Source of the DNA: Candidatus Gerdarchaeota archaeon | GTDB taxonomy: Archaea > Asgardarchaeota > Heimdallarchaeia > JABLTI01 | NCBI GenBank assembly: GCA_016839405.1 | Contig: JAEOUJ010000155.1 | Location: forward strand, 1-27,151 | Length of the DNA stretch: 27,151 nucleotides | Direction: 5' to 3' | Shown: one piece after another, positions 1 to 6,290 of the stretch | Position numbering within the stretch: the first letter of the stretch is position 1 | How the letters are laid out: every line of letters begins with the position of its first letter | Position numbers and translations under genes: made by a program | The notes under the pieces: model-generated | What the model was told of the DNA's origin: nothing | The model's database searches: none | What the model saw: only the letters and a program-made list of their open reading frames with translations

Positions 1-421
1 GGAATTTTGGATTAAATTTCATGTAAATACAAGGATTAGCATTCACATAACCATATTCAGCATAAAAAGTGTCTTTAAATGGATATAAACATGAAACAGC
101 ATAATTCTCTTCTTCCATTTTCTTTAAACAATAATTCATTAATTCTCTAATATACCCTTTTCTTCTATGTAAAGGATCACTAGCAACCATAGCAATTCCT
201 CCCATTGTTAGTTTTTTACCTCGAACATTTTGTTGAAATGGAATCATTCTCAAAATAGCTGTTACAAATCCATTTACTTCTAAGCAGTAATATTCATCAT
301 AAATAATTTCAAATCGCTTACTATATCTTTCTCTTGCTGCTTCCATATCAAAACCATAACTTATAGCAGTGATTTCCAATATTCTTTCAAAATCATCCTT
401 TGTGGCTTGCCTAACTTTCAT
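1..421 (-). CDS. Eis-like GNAT N-acetyltransferase, N-terminal part (runs off the left edge)
   Basis: This open frame starts at an ATG complementary to 419-421 and continues past base 1, giving 140 codons beginning MKVRQATKDDFERILEI. A GNAT acetyl-CoA loop is visible around residues 80-95 (VASDPLHRRKGYIRELM), preceded by the strand GGIAM. It is followed by SCLYPF and FYAEYGYVN, a combination typical of the Eis subfamily, which acetylates amines using acetyl-CoA. Full Eis-like proteins are about 400 residues, so roughly two thirds, including the C-terminal sterol-carrier-like domain, should lie outside the window. The start is 13 bases past the KH-gene stop, with a GGAGA ribosome binding site (429-433) just before that stop codon, so co-translation with the KH gene is likely. 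The substrate cannot be inferred. Confidence 0.85.
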   Translation of the reverse strand, partial: MKVRQATKDDFERILEITAISYGFDMEAARERYSKRFEIIYDEYYCLEVNGFVTAILRMIPFQQNVRGKKLTMGGIAMVASDPLHRRKGYIRELMNYCLKKMEEENYAVSCLYPFKDTFYAEYGYVNANPCIYMKFNPKF

Positions 422-434
422 TAAGACTTCTCCA

Positions 435-1046
435 TTAATCATTATCTTTTGCATCTCGTGATGCTTTGTCCCATAATTCTCTTGAACTTAATTTAAACAT
501 CTGTGCTCTTTCTTCAAGGAAACCATATACTGAACCATGTTTTGCTCCTTCTAAAAGCATATATATAGCATCTCTGGCAACACGTATTCTTTCATGTTGA
601 CCAATTATTCCTATAGTATTGCCAAAAATAGATATTCTTGTTCCAGTTGTTTCTTCAATAATTTTTCTTGTTCTACCTTCTTTACCAATTAACCTACCAC
701 GAAATCGTTTGAGTTTATTTGGATTAGTTCCTAAAACTAATTTTAAATTAATAATTTCAAGATATATTTCTTCCTCAAGTAATGCAAAAGCAATTTGAGG
801 ATTAAATCCTCTGCCAACAGCATGAACAAAATCTCGTGCTTTTATCACTAAAAAAGGATCAGACATTTCTGGCTGAGAACTAATAATAACCTCACCTGAA
901 GTACTATCTATATCTATATCTACTCCTGCCATCTCTTCAAGGCGCTTTTTTACTCTTCCATCAGGACCTATTAGAGCACCAATGCGATTTTGAGGGATAG
1001 TAATAATAAATCTACTTATATCATCGTCTTCAAAGGTGAAATTCAT
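435..1046 (-). CDS. Archaeal Dim2/Pno1-type KH-domain ribosome biogenesis protein
   Basis: The 203-residue protein has two KH-type RNA-binding domains. The first carries a GXXG loop as IGPDGRVKK (residues about 26-34), the second as IGKEGRTRK (about 120-128) followed by IEETTGTRISIFG. Length and two-KH layout match the archaeal homologue of eukaryotic Pno1/Dim2, which binds the 3' end of small-subunit rRNA during 40S/30S maturation. RIO1 kinase and aIF1A are encoded immediately upstream, a gene order conserved in many archaea and consistent with late small-subunit assembly. The ATG start has an AGGAG site about 8 bases before it. A 73-base gap separates it from the RIO1 stop, so a shared transcript is possible. 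The assignment to the family is strong; the exact role is carried over from homologues. Confidence 0.92.
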   Translation of the reverse strand: MNFTFEDDDISRFIITIPQNRIGALIGPDGRVKKRLEEMAGVDIDIDSTSGEVIISSQPEMSDPFLVIKARDFVHAVGRGFNPQIAFALLEEEIYLEIINLKLVLGTNPNKLKRFRGRLIGKEGRTRKIIEETTGTRISIFGNTIGIIGQHERIRVARDAIYMLLEGAKHGSVYGFLEERAQMFKLSSRELWDKASRDAKDND

Positions 1047-1119
1047 AGTTAATTCTCCTGATTTAGAATGCCAATTATTCTTGTTTTAATGGTTTTCCAT
1101 TAATTTCAATTATTTTTAT

Positions 1120-2013
1120 TTAATCAATCCCAAATGTTTTTACTTTATCAGATGGTGGTTCATTGGTTAAACTTTCATATAATTCATCAATATCAATAAC
1201 ATCAACATTTAGAGATTTAAAATATCGAGTAATATTCTTAATATCCCGATAAAGAAAAATATCTGCATAAGGATGATCTAATAGTACAGCTTGTGAAATA
1301 TCAATAAAATAAACTTTAGGAGTATAAAGCATATTATATTCTGATAAATCAGCATGAACCAATCCAGCTTTTTTGTAAAGCTTCTGTAAGTTTTTCAAAA
1401 CCTCTTTGTAGGTTTTTTTTGGTTTGCGGATTTTTTCTTCTTTCATGATTCTATAAGGCAATCCTTTTTTACCTATAAACTCCATAACGACAACATCTTT
1501 TACATTGAAAATTGGTTTTGGAACATTTACTCCAGCTTTTATTGCCCTTGATAAATTTTTAAATTCCTTTTTAGCCCAAGCATATACAAATGACCTTTGA
1601 TCTCGCTTAATTTTAGCAAATCTAGGATCACCTAAAATGTAAATTTGTAACCCTTTGAAAATATTGGTTGATGTTCGATATATTTTGACAGCAAATTCAG
1701 AACCATCTGGAGCATAAGCATGATAAACATTCGCTTCTTTACCAGTTGATATTACGCCTGTAAATTCATCTATTATATTATTCTTCCGAAGATTGAATAA
1801 TGTGGTTCTCGTTTCAACATCAAGAACAGATTCTGCTACTTTTAATTCATCAGTATCTTTTATTTTGATTTTCTTATCATCAACTTTATCTATTTGTAAT
1901 TGATCTGCATCCAGAAGTTTTTTATCCAAATCTAAATTATCTTCAATTTCTAGGAGAATTTCATCATCGTTTTCTGCATCTTTTTTATTTTTTCTCTTTC
2001 TTTTTTTTAGCAT
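1120..2013 (-). CDS. rio1: RIO1-family serine/threonine protein kinase
   Basis: This 297-residue atypical kinase shows the RIO hallmarks in order: a nucleotide loop STGKEANVYHA (about 89-99), the catalytic lysine in FAVKIYR, the RIO1-type flexible-loop segment FKGLQIYILGDPRF, hinge VVMEFIG, catalytic loop LVHADLSEYNML, and metal-binding aspartate in YFIDISQAV. RIO1 ATPase/kinase activity drives release of assembly factors from pre-30S/40S particles. About 60 N-terminal residues are highly charged, starting with a lysine/arginine run and turning acidic. They lie before the RIO winged helix and look disordered, so the protein is somewhat longer than usual archaeal RIO1. The ATG is preceded by AGAGGAG at about 6 bases spacing, and a TATA-like element sits at 2048-2055. 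Neighbours are aIF1A upstream and the Dim2-like KH gene downstream, the expected functional set. Confidence 0.95.
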   Translation of the reverse strand: MLKKRKRKNKKDAENDDEILLEIEDNLDLDKKLLDADQLQIDKVDDKKIKIKDTDELKVAESVLDVETRTTLFNLRKNNIIDEFTGVISTGKEANVYHAYAPDGSEFAVKIYRTSTNIFKGLQIYILGDPRFAKIKRDQRSFVYAWAKKEFKNLSRAIKAGVNVPKPIFNVKDVVVMEFIGKKGLPYRIMKEEKIRKPKKTYKEVLKNLQKLYKKAGLVHADLSEYNMLYTPKVYFIDISQAVLLDHPYADIFLYRDIKNITRYFKSLNVDVIDIDELYESLTNEPPSDKVKTFGID

Positions 2014-2047
2014 GAAAAACTCCTCTTATAGAATTAATTAAACACAA

Positions 2048-2055
2048 TTATAAAA
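2048..2055 (-). promoter_or_regulatory. TATA-like box for RIO1
   Basis: On the minus strand TTTTATAA lies 35-42 bases before the RIO1 ATG. It suggests that RIO1 and the genes after it can be transcribed independently of aIF1A, from which they are separated by 122 bases. Confidence 0.4.
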
Positions 2056-2135
2056 TCATTTGGAAAATTAAAGTAAATGATTCAAAATCAAGACAAATTG
2101 TGAAGATTAATGAAGAACAATTAAGGATTAATCAT

Positions 2136-2540
2136 TTAATCTAGTTTGATATAACCTTTTTCTTCTAACCAATTAGCAGCATTCCTATTGTAACGGTAAA
2201 CAAGATCACCACGTGTTTTTTCTTGTAAACCATACCAAGGCATAATGCTAACAACATCATTTTGACGACACCATAATCGTTTTCGATGTTTGCCTGGAAT
2301 ACGAATTATTCTTGAAAAACCATCTGTGCATCGGACTTTTATTCTATCTGCACCAAGAATTTGAGTTACTACTCCTAAGACTTCTCCATCTTTTGGTAAT
2401 CTAACTCTTATAAATTCCTGTTGACCTTCTGAATCAGATATTCTAACAGTTGTTCCACTATCTTCTGATGATTTATTGGAACTACCTTTTTTACCTTTCT
2501 TTTGCGGTTTACCTTTTTTATTATTACTTAAATTATTCAC
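2136..2540 (-). CDS. Translation initiation factor aIF1A
   Basis: The 134-residue protein is an S1-like OB-fold factor. Its core runs from RVRLPKDGEVLGVVTQILG through IKVRCTDGFSRIIRIPGKHRKRLW to DVVSIMPWYG, followed by the C-terminal helical part ending in EEKGYIKLD. aIF1A binds the small-subunit A site and stimulates initiator tRNA and mRNA recruitment. A lysine-, serine- and glycine-rich tail of about 40 residues precedes the OB fold, resembling the basic N-terminal tail of eukaryotic eIF1A; the acidic eukaryotic C-terminal tail is absent. The start is GTG (complement of 2538-2540) with AAAGGAT just upstream. It is the first gene of the leftward translation cluster, facing the divergent gene at 2755. 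Confidence 0.95.
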   Translation of the reverse strand: MNNLSNNKKGKPQKKGKKGSSNKSSEDSGTTVRISDSEGQQEFIRVRLPKDGEVLGVVTQILGADRIKVRCTDGFSRIIRIPGKHRKRLWCRQNDVVSIMPWYGLQEKTRGDLVYRYNRNAANWLEEKGYIKLD

Positions 2541-2598
2541 GATCCTTTACTTATAGTTAACTTCAGAACAGATGCTCTCATTAAAAAGTCTTTTGTTA

Positions 2599-2614
2599 AA
2601 AAAGATATCTTTTT
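2599..2614. repeat. 16-bp perfect palindrome in divergent intergenic region
   Basis: AAAAAGATATCTTTTT is perfectly self-complementary and lies between the divergent aIF1A and pseudo-GTPase genes, about 60 bases before the aIF1A start. It could be a regulator site, a hairpin in the aIF1A leader, or chance in AT-rich DNA. No matching site was noticed elsewhere in the window. Confidence 0.4.
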
Positions 2615-2719
2615 AATTAAATCTTATTTTTGATATACTATTAAAAAACTCATATAAACATAACTTATTTAAGAAAGCTTGAGCATTGATATAGTAAAAT
2701 ATGTAAAAGAGAGAAGTGA

Positions 2720-2739
2720 CTCTTAAAAGGTATTAAGAG
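2720..2739 (+). promoter_or_regulatory. 7-bp stem-loop just upstream of the pseudo-GTPase ribosome binding site
   Basis: CTCTTAA (2720-2726) and TTAAGAG (2733-2739) form a perfect inverted repeat around the loop AAGGTA. The stem ends four bases before the GAGGGG ribosome binding site (2743-2748) of the gene starting at 2755. It could be a dyad operator or a leader hairpin influencing translation. The function is inferred from position only. Confidence 0.4.
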
Positions 2740-2754
2740 AATGAGGGGCATAAT

Positions 2755-3792
2755 GTGTCAACTAGGAGAAGAGACAACTCAGATCAAGATACACAAAATG
2801 AAACAATTTATCTGAGTAAAGTTTTACTTTTTACCGAAAATGCTCATTCTTTAGCTGAACAATTGCGTGATTTATCAGAGTCCACTGTTAATACTAATTG
2901 TCTAAATACAATAGGTATGTATCCATTAATATCTCGAATAACAACTGATTTAGGAACTCTATGTATGTCTATTTGGATAATTAGTTTAGATAGTCGTTTT
3001 GAACAATTTAGGATGGCCTATTATTCTGGTTCATCTCATTCAATTATTCTTCATAACAGTAATGATGATTGCTCTTTAACTGATTTAATTAATATCACAC
3101 CACGAGGAATTCCAACAACTTTTCTAACAATTTCTAGTAATAGTAATGAAGAGCAAATAGTTGATTTAACATTACCAAATGGCTTCATAACAGATAATGA
3201 TCAAAGATCCATTTCTATTAGAACTATTAATGATATAAATGAAATAACAACAATTTTTGAAGAGATAGGGCAGTTAATAGCACAAGAGTTAATCTCAGGT
3301 GAATATCAAACATTTACACCTCAAATGGTTAAACCTTCAAATATTTACAAATTATATAACAAACGATCATTTGAAAAAGTGCAAGAGATAATTAATCGTT
3401 TAGGTTATGAATTAAATAATGAAGGTATTGTTATTTTACCCAAAAATTTGTTTACATTTGAAATTGATTTTTATCGAAATCAAGTAAAAGCCAATATATC
3501 TAATTGCTTGACTTGTAAAAAACAATGTAAACATTATCGTAAACTTTGCGTTGTTGAAGAAGATCAAGGTTTTTCAAATTCTTTACATTTTGATAATCTT
3601 AGAGCATTAGCAATTTTGTATGCAATTCATGATAATGAATTTGTTAGTTTAGCTGGTGGAAAAGCAAATGAAGATATTTTTCAACAGTTACGTCGATTAA
3701 GAGAAATTTATGAAGTGAATTGTCCTTTTTGTATAGAAGAACAACAATTTAGAGATCAAAAAAAATCAAAACAAAAAAGAAAGAATACATAA
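2755..3792 (+). CDS. Degenerate Ras/Rab-like GTPase-fold protein with C-terminal cysteine cluster
   Basis: This 345-residue protein appears to be a small-GTPase fold (about residues 20-180) that has lost its nucleotide-binding motifs. The first strand SKVLLFT is followed by ENAHSLAEQL where GxxxxGK(S/T) should be. NTIGMYP (51-57) resembles switch I. SIWIISLDSRFEQFRMAYYS (72-91) aligns with the Rab segment WDxAGQERFxxxxxxYYRG but lacks the DxxGQ residues. GIPTTFLTISSNSN stands where NKxD would be. ISIRTINDINEITTIFEEIG matches the SAK strand and last helix of Rab proteins. Residues 185-345 are unrecognised and hold six cysteines: C251, C254, C258, C265, C323 and C326, a likely metal site, then a lysine-rich tail. 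The GTG start has GAGGGG six bases upstream. Alternative: an unrelated alpha/beta domain; the fold call rests on reading by eye. Confidence 0.6.
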   Translation: MSTRRRDNSDQDTQNETIYLSKVLLFTENAHSLAEQLRDLSESTVNTNCLNTIGMYPLISRITTDLGTLCMSIWIISLDSRFEQFRMAYYSGSSHSIILHNSNDDCSLTDLINITPRGIPTTFLTISSNSNEEQIVDLTLPNGFITDNDQRSISIRTINDINEITTIFEEIGQLIAQELISGEYQTFTPQMVKPSNIYKLYNKRSFEKVQEIINRLGYELNNEGIVILPKNLFTFEIDFYRNQVKANISNCLTCKKQCKHYRKLCVVEEDQGFSNSLHFDNLRALAILYAIHDNEFVSLAGGKANEDIFQQLRRLREIYEVNCPFCIEEQQFRDQKKSKQKRKNT

Positions 3793-3822
3793 CATTATTT
3801 TTTTCTTATTTCTCATAATGTT
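3791..3822 (+). terminator. Inverted repeat with T-run after the pseudo-GTPase gene
   Basis: AACATTAT (3791-3798), beginning within the TAA stop codon, pairs with ATAATGTT (3815-3822). The intervening bases are mostly T and another T4 follows. T-rich stretches are the usual archaeal transcription stop signal; the hairpin may protect the 3' end. Confidence 0.45.
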
Positions 3823-3916
3823 TTACTTCATAAATAATAATTAAAAAGATTAAATAAATCAATTAAATATAATTGACTTATTATCTGATCATAAGTGTTA
3901 TATATGTAAAAAAAAG

Positions 3917-5485
3917 GTGAAAACTCTGAGCAATCAAAATGAAAACATTATTCCTTTTATTGTTGATGCAAAAGAAATTCCAATCGAAGCTGAACTTGCT
4001 CTTATAGTGGGTGTTGTAGGGGATAAGATTAAGAAAGGGGGCTTTCTAAAACGTTCAAAAGAAAGATTAACCCAAGTTTCAAAATTCTATTGGCGATTAC
4101 ATTTAGATTCATTAAATCAAAGAATTGTTTTAATTGATTCATTAGGGATATTTGGTGGGGGTTTAGGTGTTCAAGATTTATCAATATCAAATGTTATAGC
4201 TCGCTTAAAAGCAATTCAAGATGCCACTACAATTAAAGCTTATGTTGAAAATCTAGAGGACGCTAATCAGGAATTAATTCTTACAACCCAATATTATTAT
4301 TTATTTGATCAATCTTTTAGTAGATCCACTTTTGATTTGATGAGGCAAAATATGAATGAAGGAATTATTGATGCCCCACTTATTTTACCTTCATTTGAAC
4401 AGAGTGTTAGCAATGAACTTATACAATTACTTAATGAAATTCCCAATTTTAGTGAAATACAGGACCGTTTACAAGAAGTAGCAAGGGAGTGGCTAGCAGA
4501 AATAAATTCTAAAGTAAATGAAATTGAACGGACTTTTGCTGGAAAAATACAACGACTTCAAGAAGATGTTAATCAAAGGATTGAGCAATATAAAGAACAA
4601 ATGGATCATAAAATAGATTCTGATTTAGAAAAAGCAAATCAGGCTATCTATAGAGAATTAGCTAAATTTGAATCTAGTACTCTTGGATTAACTGGAATGA
4701 TTAATCCTATTCAAGAACAAGCAAGAAAAATTTTAAATGAAATACCTTCAATTGAAACTCCTAAATTCCAAGAAAGCATGAAAATTTTCCTTAATAAATC
4801 AAAAGAACAAATTGATCATATTACTGAAAAAGTCAAAGAATTAGAAATTGATAGAAAAAATTTAGCTAAGAATTTAAATGGAATAAGTCAGCAATTTGTT
4901 AATACAAAACAAAATGCTGTAGATGATTTTGAGAAGAAAAAAGTAGCTGCTTTGAATGAGTTAGATGAATTGCGCATGGATCGTGATAGATCTTTATCAG
5001 ATTTAATAGAAATGCGTGATAGTATTAAACGAAATACTGATGATTTATGTAAAAAGCTTCAAACAGTTGTTTCAAATAGAAAAGAAGCTATAAATAAATC
5101 AGCTGTTGCTATTAGTGGAAATATACCAACTGATATTTTAATTTCGCTTTATCTAATAAAATTCAAAGAAAGAGATGATATTCGCTATTTTGTTATTCCA
5201 CCTCTAATTAAACCACGTCATAATCGTGATATAGATTATCCAAATGCTGAAAGAGATTCTGCAATTATTGGTGGAAAAAGAGTTGCTGATAAATTAGCTG
5301 AGGAACTAGTTTTCAACCGTAGATTGAAAGATTCTTTAGATACATTAAAAGCGTCAAATTATTTAGCAACTGGTGAATTTGCTGGAGCAGTTAAACAAGG
5401 ATTAGATTATTTAGTTCAAAATAAATTAATTAGTAAGAAAGGATCCAAAAAAATAATGGATTTGTTAGAAAATCTGGGATTATAA
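3917..5485 (+). CDS. Coiled-coil protein of unknown function with a conserved-looking N-terminal domain
   Basis: This 522-residue soluble protein is not recognised. Residues about 10-180 look globular: alternating hydrophobic strands include ELALIVGVVGDK, FYWRLHLDS and RIVLIDSLGIFGG. Residues about 190-400 are charged heptad-like helix (for example KIQRLQEDVNQRIEQYKEQM) consistent with long coiled coil. About 405-522 is a second mixed domain, including ISLYLIKF, YFVIPPLIKP and a helical end rich in lysine and leucine. No signal peptide or membrane segment is visible. The start is uncertain: the GTG at 3917 lies inside the only ribosome-binding-like sequence (GGTGA, 3916-3920), so an in-frame CTG at 3926 is a serious alternative. 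It lies between the pseudo-GTPase gene and adenylate kinase, with 124- and 115-base gaps suggesting its own transcript. Confidence 0.75.
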   Translation: MKTLSNQNENIIPFIVDAKEIPIEAELALIVGVVGDKIKKGGFLKRSKERLTQVSKFYWRLHLDSLNQRIVLIDSLGIFGGGLGVQDLSISNVIARLKAIQDATTIKAYVENLEDANQELILTTQYYYLFDQSFSRSTFDLMRQNMNEGIIDAPLILPSFEQSVSNELIQLLNEIPNFSEIQDRLQEVAREWLAEINSKVNEIERTFAGKIQRLQEDVNQRIEQYKEQMDHKIDSDLEKANQAIYRELAKFESSTLGLTGMINPIQEQARKILNEIPSIETPKFQESMKIFLNKSKEQIDHITEKVKELEIDRKNLAKNLNGISQQFVNTKQNAVDDFEKKKVAALNELDELRMDRDRSLSDLIEMRDSIKRNTDDLCKKLQTVVSNRKEAINKSAVAISGNIPTDILISLYLIKFKERDDIRYFVIPPLIKPRHNRDIDYPNAERDSAIIGGKRVADKLAEELVFNRRLKDSLDTLKASNYLATGEFAGAVKQGLDYLVQNKLISKKGSKKIMDLLENLGL

Positions 5486-5508
5486 TTAATAGTATCCCAT
5501 ATTTTTTT
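5475..5508 (+). terminator. Hairpin spanning the stop codon followed by T7
   Basis: TGGGAT (5475-5480) pairs with ATCCCA (5494-5499), enclosing the TAA stop of the coiled-coil gene. A run of seven T follows at 5502-5508. The arrangement looks like a terminator acting before adenylate kinase. Confidence 0.55.
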
Positions 5509-5531
5509 AATCAAGCATTTTTGAAGAAAAC

Positions 5532-5539
5532 TATAAATA
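5532..5539 (+). promoter_or_regulatory. TATA-like box for the adenylate kinase gene
   Basis: TATAAATA lies 61 bases before the adenylate kinase ATG, which would put transcription start near 5560-5565 and give a leader of about 40 bases. Any AT-rich region offers such matches, so this is tentative. Confidence 0.4.
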
Positions 5540-5546
5540 ATAACTA

Positions 5547-5571
5547 TTTGAAATTTCATAATTATTTCAAA
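5547..5571 (+). promoter_or_regulatory. 8-bp inverted repeat at the expected transcription start of adenylate kinase
   Basis: TTTGAAAT (5547-5554) and ATTTCAAA (5564-5571) form a perfect dyad with a 9-base spacer. It sits just downstream of the TATA-like box at 5532, where a repressor dimer would block initiation. An operator role is inference. Confidence 0.4.
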
Positions 5572-5600
5572 GAATAAATTTTACTTTAGGTGAATTAAGA

Positions 5601-6194
5601 ATGGATAATCAAGGAAAAATTGCTATAGTTGGAGGAGTCCCGGGCGTTGGAAAAACTACCGTAGTTAATCACGCTTTATATTTTGCTAAAGAAGAAAATT
5701 TTGATGTAGTTATATTGGTTTTTGGCTCAGTTATGATGGAAATTGCCAAAACTGATTATAATGTCCAAAATCGAGATGAATTAAGAAATCTTTCACCAGC
5801 AATTCAAAAAGAAATTCAAAAACGCGCTGCGATAAGAATAGCTGAACGTTCTCAAGGAAAGATTGCTATTGTTGATACACATTATACAATCAAAACAGGT
5901 TCTGGTAGTTTTTTACAAGGTGTTCCTCAATGGGTTTCTGACGAACTAAACCCATCATTACTTGTAATTATTGAGACTGATCCTGATGAAATCATTCAAA
6001 GAAGAAGTGTAGATGAATCTCGAGTAAGAGATTATGATACGACTTCAATTTTATTCGAACATCAATTAATAAATAAAGCTGTTGCATCCACGATATGTCA
6101 AAAGACTGGTGCATTACTTGCAGTTATTAGAAATAAACAAGGTTTAGCAACAGAAGCTGGTAAAGAATTACTCTTTCATTTGAAATCCATGTAG
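5601..6194 (+). CDS. adkA: Archaeal-type adenylate kinase
   Basis: The 197-residue protein converts ATP and AMP to two ADP in the cytoplasm. The N terminus carries a P-loop, IAIVGGVPGVGKTTVV (residues 7-22), in the form typical of the archaeal AdkA family rather than the GxPGxGKGT form of bacterial Adk. Also present are IAIVDTHYTIKTGSG (about 93-107), LLVIIETDPDEIIQRR, and the end DR/IRNKQG-type region RNKQGLATEAGKEL. Length matches archaeal AdkA (about 190-200). The ATG is preceded by AGGTGA (5588-5593) at 7 bases, close to ideal. It lies upstream of inositol-phosphate synthase with an 87-base gap containing a good TATA box, so the two are probably transcribed separately. Confidence 0.92.
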   Translation: MDNQGKIAIVGGVPGVGKTTVVNHALYFAKEENFDVVILVFGSVMMEIAKTDYNVQNRDELRNLSPAIQKEIQKRAAIRIAERSQGKIAIVDTHYTIKTGSGSFLQGVPQWVSDELNPSLLVIIETDPDEIIQRRSVDESRVRDYDTTSILFEHQLINKAVASTICQKTGALLAVIRNKQGLATEAGKELLFHLKSM

Positions 6195-6231
6195 TAATTT
6201 TAGCTACTTATTTTCATTTATTCCTAAAAAT

Positions 6232-6239
6232 TTTATATA
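6232..6239 (+). promoter_or_regulatory. TATA box for inositol-phosphate synthase
   Basis: TTTATATA, preceded by purine-rich CTAAAAA as a possible BRE, lies 52-59 bases before the ATG at 6291. This spacing gives a leader of about 25-30 bases that would contain the GGTG ribosome binding site. Confidence 0.5.
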
Positions 6240-6278
6240 AGCGAATTATTATATAGTGGTAAAATAAGCTAATTAAAT

Positions 6279-6284
6279 GGTGTG
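6279..6284 (+). promoter_or_regulatory. Ribosome binding site that favours the ATG at 6291
   Basis: GGTGTG lies seven bases before ATG 6291 and matches the archaeal GGTGA-type site. The in-frame GTG at 6282 is part of this element and has no site of its own upstream, so it is unlikely to be the start. Confidence 0.55.
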
Positions 6285-6290
6285 AAACAA

